From Erythroxylum novogranatense (taxonomy: Eukaryota > Streptophyta > Magnoliopsida > Malpighiales > Erythroxylaceae), in NCBI GenBank assembly GCA_029891385.1, contig CM057224.1:5952001-6016000 (forward strand): a stretch of DNA of 64,000 bases, given 5' to 3'. Shown here one piece after another: positions 1-10,885 of this stretch. How positions within the stretch are numbered: the first letter of the stretch is position 1; the number at the start of each line of letters is the position of its first letter. The notes under the pieces were generated by a model. The model saw nothing but the letters and a program-made list of their open reading frames with translations. It ran no database searches and was not told the origin of the DNA. Both the position numbers and the translations under genes were made by a program.

Positions 1-760
1 ATTGAAAGCTGTTCATTCAGCCATCCTTAACCGCAGATAACATTCCCACATCATTCCCGATGAGCGTAATGTCATCAACATACGAGGATTAGGAAAGTAA
101 CCTTACCTTCTTGTATTCTTTTGTAAACACAAGGCTCATCTAGGTTTTGTATGAACCCATAGGTTTTGATAGCCTTATCAAACCTAATGTTCCAAGACCT
201 AGATGCTTGCTTAAGTCCATAAATGGACCTTTGCAACTTGCAAACCTTATGCTCATTACCTAGCTCAATGAATCATACGGTTGGGCCATATAAATGGTCT
301 CCTCAAGATCTCCATTCAGAAATGCGGTCTTGACATCCATTTGCCATATTTCATAATCGAAATAGGTCTGCTATGGCCAAAAAATCTGATGGACTTAAGC
401 ATGGCAACCGGAGAAAAGTCTCCTCGTAATCTATACCCTCCTTTTGAGTATAGCCTTTAGCTACCAATCTAGCTTTAAAGGTCTCTACCTTTCCATCCGA
501 TCCCTTTTCCTTTGTAGATCCATTTACACCTATAGTTTTAGACACGGTGGTAGATCTACAAGGACCCAGACTTCATCGTTATCATAGAATCTATTTCCAT
601 TCCATTGCCTTGAGCCATTTTCTTTCATCAACATCATTAATAGCTTTGTGTATACGTAGCGGATCTGTTTCTTCTTGTGCGAGATGGCAATTAAGCCTTC
701 TCCTAAACCCGAATACCTATCGGTTGTCTCACAACCCTCCCACTACGTCTAGGCACATCT
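1..760 (-). pseudogene. Copia reverse transcriptase, broken, runs off the window
   Basis: Minus-strand fragments recognisable as Copia RT (RVT_2): an N-terminal stretch with WLKAME near 580-640, then [21 protein letters not shown] around 420-470, a MDVKTAFLNGDLEE-like block near 290-345, and the catalytic YVDD followed by ITLIG near 50-85. The blocks lie in different frames with stops between them, so no continuous protein can be read. The C-terminal RT part and RNase H are outside the window. Confidence 0.85.
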
Positions 761-859
761 TGATATTCAGGTTGCACTTCGATTCAACTCTTGAATCCAT
801 TTCGACATCTTGTTACATCATATCCAAAACAACTCTTGGTTTGGATGAAATTGCTAACT

Positions 860-1811
860 CCTTTAGTACTACTTCACTTCTTCCTTTGTGATTTCTCTGA
901 ACTCTTCTTCTAAGAAGTTTGCATTTGTCGAACACAAATACCTTCCTATCATGAGGATTTGTAAAATAGTACCCTCGAGTTCCGTGGGATATCCTACAAA
1001 CAAACATACTTGACCTTGGTTCCATCTTTGTGGATTCAGGGCTTTAAAACATGGGCTAGACAGCCCCAAGTCCTCAAGTGCCTCAATGAATGCACTCGGC
1101 GATCCACAACTCCTAGGTATTTTAGGCGCCGATTTGGATGGAGCAAAGTTAAGAAGATATGTTGCCGTTTGTATGGCATATCCCGAAACGATTCGGAAGG
1201 CTAGCATAGGACATCATTGATCTTACCATTTCCAATAGAGTTCTATTTCTCCTCTACGCTACACCATTACATTTGAGGTGTACGAGGAGTCGACAAATTG
1301 GAAACAATTCCATTGTGAATTAAATATTCTTTGAACTCTCGGATAAATACTCACCACCTCGATCGATCGAAGTCGTTTTAATGGCTTGCCAAGTTGCTTC
1401 TCACCTTGACTTTGAATTTTTGAACTTTTCAAAATATTCACTCCTTTTATGCATCAAATACAAATAGCCATGTCTTGAGTAATCATCTATAAAAGTTATG
1501 AAATATTCATAACCTCCTCTAGCTTGTACATTCATGGGCCCACACACATCAAGATGTACCATGTCCATGTGGATTCAAATCTATTTCCTTTAGAAGGAAA
1601 TGAGGCTTTTGTCATTTTCCTTCAATACAAGATTCACAGTGGGTAATGGATCACTATCCAAGCCCATAAGGATCCCATCCTTTACTAGCTTTATCAAGTC
1701 TTTTCGATTGATATGACCCATCCTTAGATGCCACAGATACTTTGAATTAATGCTAGAGATATTGGATTGTCTTGGTTTTATCAATTCTGTGGTGTTTAGT
1801 GAGCCTTTCAT
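860..1811 (-). pseudogene. Copia GAG-pre-integrase and integrase, broken
   Basis: The minus strand shows a GAG-pre-integrase block (HLRMGHINRKDL near 1680-1730), then an integrase core start with DVCGPMNVQARGGYEYF near 1500-1550, a degraded GGE region near 1330-1380, and an integrase C-terminal block containing VGYP and STNANFLEE near 900-990. Several frameshifts and stops separate them. In a live element this would be the DDE integrase that inserts the cDNA. The second half of the zinc motif of the GAG-pre-integrase is not readable. Confidence 0.82.
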
Positions 1812-2052
1812 AGGTTACTATAAAAACAATCCTGTTTAATTATCGCTTCACAAATAAAATTCTTATTCTCATATATTGAAACAACCTTTTCAAAATATAA
1901 GGAATAGCAGATTTTATTAGACAAAAAGAAATCATGTTCCTTACAATCATTGGCATGTAATAAACATCTTCCAAATATAACCTATGACCACTAGGAAAGT
2001 CCAAGATAACTACTCCCATTGATTCTGCTGAAACATAGGAACCATCGCTATC

Positions 2053-2265
2053 TTAACTTGAAACGGCCTTTAGGAAGTCTTTTCCTTTCTTTGAACCCCG
2101 CAAAGAATTACAAACATGGTTAGTGCCTCCTGAATCTAATATCCAAGAAGTAGATAAATCTACCACATTTCTAGTTCCTAACAAACTTAGGAAGCCCATA
2201 CCTTGTTTGCTTTTGAGGGACTCTGGGTAGGTCGACGGTTTCTTTTCGGTGGCCCATCTCATCAC
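2053..2265 (-). pseudogene. Copia aspartic protease remnant
   Basis: A minus-strand reading frame contains STSWILDSGGTNHVCN, with the DSG catalytic triad of Copia proteases near 2110-2150. The frame differs from that of gag just upstream; the shift falls at the end of the gag zinc knuckle near 2245. The frame closes soon after the protease N-terminal half. Confidence 0.8.
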
Positions 2266-3022
2266 AAAGGAAACACTTTCCTTTGATGTTCTCTTTGGCC
2301 TTCTTTTTCATAGGTTTGGCCTTGACCCCTATTTGGGCCTTCTTTTTCATTGGACCCTTCTTCTTTTCCTTTCCCTTACCCTTGGGCTTAGAAGAAGAAG
2401 CTACATTAGCTTCTGGCCCATGAGCCTTAATATTCAATATTTCCTTCGTGCTCTGGAGGGTATTCATTAACTCACTCAAGGTGTAATCCTTACTGTTGAG
2501 CTTATAGTCCAACTTAAAGTGCTGAAAAGAAGAGTTTAAGCTATTGATGATCATAATCATCTGCGTGTCCACATCCATATCCGCCCCAACCATCTCAGCC
2601 TCAGTGACCGCAGAGATTACCTTCATCATGTAATCTTGCACCGGTTCACCAGGTTTCTGTCTGAGATTATGAAAGGTTTGGATAGCTTTCACTCTTGCAG
2701 ACCTAGTCCTCACACCGAACATCTCATGTAGGTGATGGACCATTGCACTAGCAGTTTTCATACAAGCAATTTGCTTTTGCAACATGCCGCTGACAGAAGC
2801 CAGAATATTATACTTAGTAGTCTTGTCAGCATTCTACCAACTCTCATGTTATTGGACTTGCTCAGGAGTTGCATCTCCACTTAGAGGTGTAGGCTCATTT
2901 TCAGTTAACACCCATGAAATACGTTCATATTGAAGAATAATGTCAAGGTTACGTCTCCATTCATTAAACTTGTCTCCATTTTCTAATTTGTTATTAGTCA
3001 AGAGTAGGGTGAGTGGATTCAT
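2171..3022 (-). pseudogene. Copia gag (UBN2 type), two in-frame stops
   Basis: From an ATG at 3022 the minus strand reads MNPLTLLLTNNKLENGDKF, a typical Copia gag N-terminus, in the same frame as the longer downstream open part (2785 to 2171). Two premature stops lie between them, near 2847-2850 and 2834-2836. The middle matches the UBN2 gag domain (QTFHNLRQKPGEPVQDYM). A Lys-rich linker and a zinc knuckle CFLCDEMGH follow; the last Cys is lost through a frameshift. It would have formed the virus-like particle. Confidence 0.85.
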
Positions 3023-4498
3023 TTTGTGGTTGATTATGTCTGAAAATATAAATTATTAAAACATGAGCATACTAGTCAACAATTTATGGAACTTTGTATA
3101 AAATCATGATGCATGTATGCATGATGATAGATTTAACAAAACTTAAAAATTAAAACATTATCTGACGGTTATTTTCTTATCTATAACAGACTAAGTGACG
3201 GTGGGCCATCTTATCTATTAAAAGAAAAAGCGGGACCCTCCCACTCAAAAACTACCAAGCATCTCATGCTCAATTTTTAAGCGTCTTAATTTAGTCCATA
3301 CTTTTACCAACAGAGCTACGGTGGGCGGTTTATTGATAAAAATGTTGAGTGTATAACCATTTGATTCATTCACTAAAGATACCTACAAATCATGCCTCGG
3401 TGGGAGGTCACATTTGCTATCATTAAGTGGACTTATCCTTAAGGAGACCCAAACCATGCAAGATCTAGGATCCATGCCCTCCGATGGGGAGTAACACTTC
3501 ACCACATGCAAGCGGGCCATCATTTGGAGACCGTGGACTCTCACAGAGCATCCTCTCCCACTCGATCTTTTGGGCTTTAAATTTTAAATATCATCTTGTC
3601 TAGATGCAATTTATTATCCATCCTATATTGTTTCATTATATATCTCATACATAATGAATGCATGGCAAGGCCTAGGGTTGGCAATTTTCTAAATGACATG
3701 CAATCACATAATATCACATATTACAAGCATTCATTTCTCCATTCATCACATGAACTAATAAAGCCACTTTTGATTGTCCATCCTAGAAACAAAAAATAAT
3801 TACAAGCCTTTTAGGCCCAAAGTATGCTTCTTCATCTTGGATCTTCCGTTTCGAACTCTTCGCTAACATGATCCGGCCCATTCGGTAAACAAAATGTAAT
3901 GGCATTTATGAAATTAGAATTTTGTCATTTGAAAAATAAAATTCTAGCACTAGATTTTAGAAAACCAAATCTTTGTTTTGACAAAAATTCCAGCACTTGT
4001 TTTATTAAAACCGAAACTCATTTCATGAAAATTAAAAACAGCACTTAGTATTTTAGCAAAACCGAAATTGGATTCTTTGAAACAAAAACCAGCACTTGTT
4101 TTCCAATCATAACTGAAATATGATTCATTGAAACAAAATTCTAGCAACTTAGTTTTCACAAAACTTATGCCAAAACACAAAGGATGCAGAAAATTTTACC
4201 TTTCCATTTCTTCAATCCATGGCTGCTCCTTCTTCATCATTACATCAATTTGTACATTACAAAATCAAATAAAATAGAAAAAAAGAAACCAAGGAGGAAA
4301 CATGGTGATGATAGACCACCCTCCTTGTTACAACCAAATGAAGAAATCTTACAAGATAAAATTTAACTTCTATGGACAACCAAAAGAGCAACATACACCA
4401 TATATATTTCTATCACATAAAAAATATGCAGTATACATAAAAAGATTGCCAACCCATGCATCCACCATATAGGAACCGAAATCATGCATGAAAAACTG
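3023..4498 (-). other. Untranslated leader between primer site and gag of the old Copia
   Basis: About 1.5 kb separates the primer site from the gag ATG, long for a Copia leader. No coding domain is visible on either strand. The word CGGTGGG recurs at three places (near 3200, 3312 and 3398) beside short GC-rich stretches. The remainder is AT-rich and nondescript. Confidence 0.5.
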
Positions 4499-4510
4499 GC
4501 TTTGATACCA
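4499..4510 (-). other. Primer binding site, tRNA-iMet type, old Copia
   Basis: The minus strand reads TGGTATCAAAGC, one mismatch from the usual plant iMet site TGGTATCAGAGC. It lies two bases (AT) inside the end of the LTR, the standard position for minus-strand cDNA priming. Confidence 0.85.
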
Positions 4511-4512
4511 AT

Positions 4513-5757
4513 TGTTGGATCGGAAAAAGAAAGCATGCTTAGTTTAGAGAAACGATAGATTTCAAAACTTTTTAAGAAATCATCTTGCAGTGGAAGCAAT
4601 ATATCCAAATCAACATGCTAATCCATACATGATATGGTATAAGGATAATAAAACCAAGAACAAGATAAAAGGAATTACGAATCCTTCGCTCTGACTTTAA
4701 ATCCTCATTTGCTATACTCTCCTTCTTGTATCCAAATCCTTTGCCTTTGAGTCTTTTCCTTTAGCAATCTATCTTCTTCCTTGTAGTAGTATCCTCTACC
4801 AATTAGATTTACCACTTGTTCTTCAAGGACAACTAGGTTAACAAAATCCTTTGGTGGGAAAGGAGAAGAAATATTTGGAGGAGATTTTCTTAGAAGAAGA
4901 AGAACCAAAATTGAAACTCTTTCAACTCTTTCACTTAGGAATTTTGGTTCTACCTTGCATGAAAAGAGAGAATGTCTAAAAACCATGCAAGAACCCTTTC
5001 TTACATCTCAATTTCGAAATATGCATGAATGGAAAGAGTGAGAGGCATCCAATGCATCACTTCTTACATTAATCACTCATCAAATAGCCAATAAATGAGA
5101 CTTACTTCATTTATCTTGAAAATGGATATTTGAAAAGACCATAACCTATAATTGAATACCCATTTCGGTTTTGGCAAGAATAAAGAAGGAAGATGGTCCA
5201 TCTAATGCACATCTTTCATCTTTAATCTAATGAATGCAAATAGGTTACATGCCAACATTAAAAGCCAACCATTAAACCATTTAATGGTAAGTTCATAACT
5301 CCATTTAATAATGATGAACCATAATAAAGACCATCTTTATTTAGTATTTTAATGTCAAATGTGTGGTTACACATCTAACCTAACACAATTTTGAAATTGC
5401 TTCTTCTCCATTTTAAAAAAATTGTTTTAATATAATTAATCTAATCAATTACATTAAACCAAAACAAGCCTATTTCTAAATGAACATATGGGCTTCCAAT
5501 TAACCATTAATTAGTATAAGCCCATCATTCAATTATGGACTTCTAAAGCCTCCAAACTACTTCTTACTTAGCTTGATAACCTTCCTTAAAGCCAAGTGGG
5601 GAATCTTATTGGACTTTGATAATTCAAGCTCCAATAAGCCCAGAAATAATTCAAGCTCATTGGAATTAATTCTAGCTTATTAACTAAATGTCATTCCACT
5701 AAAGACAATTAGTTGAACTCTTGAATTATTAAATATTATGAGAATATGTCCAATTAC
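4513..5757 (-). repeat. 5' LTR of the old Copia element
   Basis: The internal end is firm: TGTTGG on the plus strand at 4513 (CCAACA on the minus strand) directly before the primer site. The outer end is inferred at about 5755-5757, where the minus strand starts TGTAATTGG and where homology to the Gypsy LTR (13092 onward) begins abruptly on the other side. An alternative, shorter LTR would end at 5385 (TGTTAGG on the minus strand), leaving 5386-5754 unexplained. The second LTR is not in the window, so the boundary cannot be checked by comparison. Confidence 0.65.
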
Positions 5758-7334
5758 AATCAGAATGAATATAACATTACTAATTGTACCAATTTGAATA
5801 ATCAATAATGCTTATGTATCAAATGAATTTTGTACTATACATGTTATAACTTTTCCGACCCTAATCCTGAATCTTTTTAATTCAACTCACTCACTCCAAT
5901 AAAATTTCTGAAATTCCATCTTATCAATTCAAAATTCTTCGTCTCTAAATTTCAATTAATCACTAACCAACTTAATTCATTGTTGAAAAAGCAAGGGTCC
6001 TCGCCGCGGCGAGACTTCTTTCCCTCGCCGCGACGCACGCTTCTTTTCTCCCGCGACGAAAAATCTTCTACTCGCCGCGACGTACGCTGCTGCTCGTCGC
6101 GACGTGCAGGCAAAAATTCGCTCGCCGTGGCGCACATCTCCACTCGTCGTGGCGTGCGACAGAAATCGGTTCGTCGCGGCATAGAAATAAATATTCGTCA
6201 CGACGTGCAAGAAGGGGTGGCTCGCCGCGGCGTGTTCATCACATGTTGCGACGTGCGAACCCAGAAAGTCATCCGAAACCCAGAATTTCCCAAATCTTCT
6301 GATATAAAAACAATTTAATTCAATTCAGATCACTCCTAAACAAATTTCTGTACCAAACCCAACTCATTTCTAACCTCAAATCCATCTAAAATCAATTATC
6401 TCACAATTACCCAAATCAAAATTAACATTTTTCTTAAAACTCATATCGTCTGAAATTTCTAAATTCATAATCAATTCACATCTTCATTCCATGCTCAAGT
6501 CAAACTATTTAAAACATAAACAAGTAGGAACTTACTTGATTTAAGCTTTCAATCCTTTCCAAATCACCAAGATACTCAAATCCCCCAACTCAATCGACAC
6601 CCACGGCTTTCACTTCAAACCAACACCAAAACCATTTTTCTCCATTCCAAGGCTTAAACTAGGTTAACAAGAATGATTGGAGCAATTTAAAGGAAGGAAG
6701 TGGAAACAATAAGCAAGGATAATGATGGATCACGAAGGAGAAGAGAAGAAGGAATGAAATTTTCTTTCACAAGCAAATAGGATCGTGAGAGCATGTTTGG
6801 CAATTCATTTGCCACATGCCCAAATCTCAGGGTCTAAAAATTCGATTCTTATTCTAATTTCTCCCAAATTTCGCAACGATTATAATTAATAAATCCTCAA
6901 ATCATAACTCAAATTATCTCACGCCAATTATCAATCAATTGAGGAACCGAAATCCAATTAATCAATCATTTAGCCATTTTTTTCGATCTGGACTCAAAAC
7001 TCTAAAAATTCCCAAAAAATTCCTATAAATCCTCAAAATAAGAAAATACATATTCCTATACTCCAATTCCAATTTTCAAACCACTAAATTTGATTTTCAC
7101 TCCAATTCTATGATCAAAATCTAATCTGTACAAATATAACCTAATTTTCCAATTTACACAATCAAGTCAGGAAATTGTTATACATGTATGTACATTCATA
7201 TGCTTATGCAATATTAATCATTTATCAATACTTATAAAGGCTAAAATGCATATGTAAATCAAATTATGCATGCACCCAAACTTAATCCATCCAAATTACC
7301 AATATGCCCTTCACATTGGTAACGGGATGTTACA
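5755..7334 (-). repeat. 3' LTR of the Gypsy element, interrupted at its outer end
   Basis: This aligns base for base with 13092-14739 of the 5' LTR, ending at GGGATGTTACA (minus strand TGTAACATCCC) at 7334. Differences are scattered substitutions and a deletion of about 50 bases near 6785 relative to 14150-14205. About 1.1 kb of LTR (the part equal to 11987-13091) is absent and is expected on the far side of the inserted Copia element, left of the window. Confidence 0.88.
6001..6258. repeat. CG-rich decamer array in the Gypsy 3' LTR
   Basis: About ten variants of the palindrome CGTCGCGACG (also CGCCGCGGCG, CGTCGTGGCG) recur roughly every 25 bases inside an otherwise AT-rich LTR. The same block occurs in the 5' LTR at 13338-13613. 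It lies within the predicted first leader intron. Open frames across it are Arg/Ser-rich low-complexity and not genes. Confidence 0.85.
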
Positions 7335-7352
7335 ATTCTCCCCTCCTAATAA
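7335..7352 (-). other. Polypurine tract of the Gypsy element
   Basis: The minus strand reads ATTAGGAGGGGAGAAT immediately before the 3' LTR start TGTAACATCC. This is the plus-strand cDNA primer. The preceding bases (AAATTTCGGGACGAAAATTT) form an imperfect inverted repeat that non-coding relatives in this window also keep. Confidence 0.85.
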
Positions 7353-7863
7353 AATTTTCGTCCCGAAATTTCTTACCTGACTGATCGAACAAGTGAGGAC
7401 ACTGCCTCCTCATGTGCTCCTCAGTCTCCCAAGTCGCTTCCTCAGTGGAGTGGTTCTTCCAAAGGACTTTCACCAATGGAATCACCCTGCTCCTCAACTG
7501 CTTGACCCGCTATCCTATAATCCGCACCGGCTCCTCTACATAACTCAAATCACTGGCTATCTCAATCTCCTGAGCTGGAATCACATGAGTCGGGTCAGAA
7601 CGATATCTCCGAAGCATGCTCACATGGAAAACGTCATGCAACTGAGACATCTCACTCGGCAACGCCAATCTATATGCCAATGGTCCAATCCTCTCGAGGA
7701 TCTCATAAGGACTAATATGCCGAGGACTCAACTTGCCCTTACGGCCGAACCTCAAGACTCCTCTCCATGGAGACACTCGGAGGAACACTCTATCACCCAT
7801 AGCATACTCCATCTCTCTCCGATGCTGATCCACATAACTCTTACATCATCTGGCCGCGCTTGA
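7336..7863 (-). pseudogene. Gypsy integrase C-terminus and chromodomain-like tail, broken
   Basis: The minus strand shows GDRVFLRVSPWRG, then YEILERIGPLAYRLALP and HDVFHVSMLRRY, the conserved integrase C-terminal region of plant Gypsy elements (7833-7510). After one in-frame stop near 7509 it continues with VKVLWKNHSTEEATWE, the aromatic and acidic pattern of retrotransposon chromodomains, and ends beside the polypurine tract. Such tails steer integration to modified chromatin. A frameshift separates this from the integrase core. Confidence 0.85.
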
Positions 7864-7869
7864 TGCGAC

Positions 7870-8418
7870 TCAATCACCGCACCTTATCCATCGTGTCTGA
7901 ATCAGCTCGGGACCCTCAATCATCCTCATACCCTTTTCATCCCAATAAAGAGGAGATCTGCACTGTCGTCCATACAACGCCTCATACGGTGCCATACTAA
8001 TGCTGCTCTGGTACTGATTATTATACGCAAACTCAACCAGAGGCAAATACTGATCCCAAGCACCTCGGAACTCCAACACACAGGCTCGCAACATATCCTC
8101 AACAGTCTTAATAGTCCTCTCACTCTGCCCATCTGTCTGAGGATGAAAAGTTGTACTAAAGTTCAACCTCGAACCCATAGCCGACTGCAAACTCCTCCGA
8201 AACCTCGAAGTAAACCTCGGATCCCTGTTTAAAACTATCGACACCGGAACCCCAGGCAGTCTCACAATCTCTGCCACATACTTCTGGGCTGACTGATCGA
8301 GAGTATTGCTCTCCCTCACTGGCAAGAAGTGAGCCGATTTAGTCAACCGGTCCACTATAACCCAGATCGCATCATGCTGCCTCGGCATCCTAGGCAATCC
8401 CATAATGAAATCCATCAT
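7870..8418 (-). pseudogene. Gypsy integrase core with a lost catalytic Asp
   Basis: The frame carries the rve core: MDFIMGLP (first catalytic Asp), VSIVLNRDPRFTSRF (second site), and TDGQSERTIKTVE (catalytic Glu). The family norm at the second site is SDRDPRF, where the first Asp aligns with the catalytic residue; here it is LN, so that Asp is Asn (GAC to AAC). With the frameshifts on both sides the enzyme is inactive. The family norm is from knowledge of plant Gypsy integrases, not from a search. Confidence 0.88.
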
Positions 8419-8433
8419 AATGCGCTCCCATTT

Positions 8434-8850
8434 TCACTCCGGAATAGGTAACGAATGCAACTTACCCACTGGAGCCTGGTGCTCAGCCTTAACCTGCTGG
8501 CACGTCAGACACCGAAAAACAAACTCTGCCACCTGCCTCTTCATACCTGGCCACCAGAAATGCAACTTGAGCGTGCGATACATCTTGGTAGTACCAGGAT
8601 GTATGGCATAGGCAGCCACATGCGCCTCCTCCAAAATCTCTCGCCTCAGATCATCCACATCTGGAACACATAATCTCTGGCCCATCCAAAGAGTCTCATC
8701 TCTCAACTCAAACTCTGAATGCAAACCAGATCTCACCCTATCCATCAATCTCGCTAACACTAAATCCTGATCCTAAACTCTCCTGATCCTATCGTGCAGC
8801 ATCGGCTTAAGCCTCAAAGTAGCAATCAAAGCTCCATCCTGAGCCAAACC
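8434..8850 (-). pseudogene. Gypsy integrase zinc-binding domain
   Basis: The minus strand encodes an H2C2 zinc finger: His in EEAHVAAYAIHPG, then WWPGMKRQVAEFVFRCLTCQQVK with the Cys pair. It precedes the DDE core as usual. The linker from RNase H continues in this frame up to about 8850 with one TAG near 8776, and a frameshift near 8860-8880 separates it from RNase H. Confidence 0.85.
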
Positions 8851-8852
8851 AT

Positions 8853-9905
8853 CTACACATTCAGAGCTCTCAACTGAATCAAGCTAGGTAATCTACCAAT
8901 CTGAATATGAGCTGCACTGATATGAGATCTCCTACTCAATGCATCAGCTACAACATTAGCCTTCCCCGGATGATACTCAATAGTGCAGTCATAATCTTTC
9001 AGCAACTCTATCCATCTCCTCTGCCTCAGATTCAGCTCTCGTTGACTCAACAAATTTCTCAAACTCTTATGATCAGTGAAGATCTGGAACGTCTCCCCAT
9101 ACAAATAATGTCTCCAGATCTTCAAAGCAAACACAACTGCAATTAACTCCAAATCATGCACGGGATAATTCACCTCATGAGACCTCAACTGTCTCGAGGC
9201 ATAAGCTATAACTCTCCCATTCTGCATCAAAATACATCCTAAACCCTGCTGCGAAGCATCACTGAAAACCTCAAAGCCTCCAACTCCTGATGGCAAAGCT
9301 AACACCGGTGTTGTAGTCAACTGATGTTTCAGCTTCTTAAAACTCCTTTGACACTCATCTGTCCAACTGAAAGCCACATTCTTCCTCAGAAGTCTTGTCA
9401 AAGGGGCTGAGATTACAGAAAACCCCTCGATAAACCTCCAGTAATAACCTGCTAATCCGAGGAAACTCCGCACCTTAGGCACATTCCTCGGAATCTCCCA
9501 ACTCCTCACTGCCTCAATCTTGTGAGGATCCACCCGGATGCCCTCACCAGACACAATGTGGCCTAAGAACACCACTTCATTCAGCCAAAATTCACACTTA
9601 GTGAATTTGGCATACAACTTTCTATGTCTCATAATCTGCAATATAGTCCTCAGATGCTCCGCATGCTCCTGCCTCCTCAAATACACCAGAATATCATTAA
9701 TGAATACAATAACAAACTGATCCAGGTAGGGCTGAAAGACCTTATTCGTCAAGGCCATGAAGGCTGCCGGGGCATTAGTCAACCCGAACGGCCTTACTAA
9801 GAACTCGAAATGCCAATACTTGCTCCTAAAGGCACTCTTAGGCACATCGGCCTCTGCGATCCTCAACTGATAATATCCGGATCTCAAATTCAACTTGGTG
9901 AACAC
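8853..9905 (-). pseudogene. Gypsy reverse transcriptase (palm) and RNase H
   Basis: A 350-codon open stretch. RT motifs: [15 protein letters not shown] at the start, then [15 protein letters not shown] and the active site written FINDILVYL instead of FIDDILVYS, so the first catalytic Asp is Asn (GAT to AAT). RNase H follows with [16 protein letters not shown], Glu in [11 protein letters not shown] and FTDHKSL; the tail has ADALSRR. It is separated from the N-terminal RT half only by an in-frame TAG (9917-9915). Confidence 0.93.
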
Positions 9906-9914
9906 TTGAGCTCC

Positions 9915-10442
9915 CTACAAATGATCAAATAAATCATCAATCCTAGGCAGTGGATACTTATTCTTGACTGTCACCAGATTCAGCTGCCGATAATCGATGC
10001 ATAACCTCAAAGTCCCATCCTTTTTCTTCACAAACAACACCGGAGCTCCCCACGGTGAAACACTCGGCCTGATAAATCCCTTATCCAGAAGCTCCTGCAA
10101 CTGGGCCTTAAGCTCCCTCAGTTTCACCGGTGCCATCCTATATGGAGGTATAGATATAGGAGCGGTACCAGGAACGATGTCAATCGAAAACTCTGTCTCC
10201 CGATCCGGCGGCAAACCCAGTAACTCCTCGGGAAACACATCTGAAAAATCCCTAATCACGGGAATGTCCTGCAAACTCTGCTTAATCCTAGAATCCACCA
10301 CATGAGCCAGATAGGCCTCAGAAGCTCCCCGCATCAACCTCATGGCACTCAGAAATGAAATCATCCCGCTGGCCTTTGCGACTAATACCTCAAATCTGAC
10401 TCTAGATGACCAGAGACTCTGTCGACCTCCTTGGTATAACAA
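9915..10442 (-). pseudogene. Gypsy RT N-terminal half and protease-RT linker
   Basis: Contains [17 protein letters not shown], then [40 protein letters not shown] and the [11 protein letters not shown] block of RT. It is in frame with the palm part; the stop between them replaces a conserved Gln (CAG to TAG). A frameshift at about 10385-10440 separates it from the protease. Confidence 0.92.
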
Positions 10443-10780
10443 TCCATAACAGCCCTATGGGCAGTGAGCCAGTCCATCCCCAGAATCAAATCAATCTCTC
10501 TTAGAGGCAACACTATCAAGTCTGCACTCAACTCCGACAGATCAATCATAATCGGATACTCCTTGCAGACCTCTCCCAAAACTGTAGTACTACTTAGAGG
10601 TGTACTCACCTCTAGCCCATACTGCAACATCTCCCTATCCACATGCAATCTACATGCCACATGCGGTGCAATAAAAGAATGCGTAGACCCTGGATCTAGC
10701 AATGCAAAAACCTCAATACCAGAGATCAGAAGCGAACCTGCAACCACATCTGGAGAATCTTGGGCCTCTTGCCTAGTCAT
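10382..10780 (-). pseudogene. Gypsy aspartic protease
   Basis: FALLDPGSTHSFI carries the protease active site in the DPG/DSG form common in plant Gypsy elements, and [17 protein letters not shown] is the conserved C-terminal block. It is in frame with gag upstream through a linker holding two stops (10888-10886 and 10810-10808), each one C-to-T step from an Arg codon. Confidence 0.9.
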
Positions 10781-10885
10781 GGTGTAGACCCTGGCCTGGG
10801 ACTGTGGTCAACTGCCACGACCCTCAGTCCCCACAAAAGAATCTCCAGCTCTACCTCGGGCTCTGCCTCGGCCCCTGAATCCAGG

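Larger units (their letters stand above)
1..5757 (-). mobile_element. Decayed Ty1/copia retrotransposon, 5' LTR to RT, truncated by window edge
   Basis: Reading the minus strand from high to low coordinates gives LTR, iMet primer site, long leader, gag, protease, GAG-pre-integrase, integrase and reverse transcriptase, the Copia order with integrase before RT. The RNase H and 3' LTR would lie left of base 1. Every coding domain carries stops or frameshifts, so the copy is dead. It appears to be inserted in the 3' LTR of the Gypsy element that follows, because Gypsy LTR homology begins exactly where this LTR ends (about 5755). Confidence 0.88.

Noticed and set aside
5952..6318. Arg/Ser-rich open frames on both strands over the CG-rich block (also 13289-13671, 17420-17756, 23473-23946)
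   Set aside because: They follow from the stop-poor CG decamer array and are open in several frames at once; no domain, start context or conservation as protein.
7393..7863. Plus-strand frame of 156 codons
   Set aside because: Shadow of the minus-strand Gypsy integrase C-terminus, whose motifs are clear.
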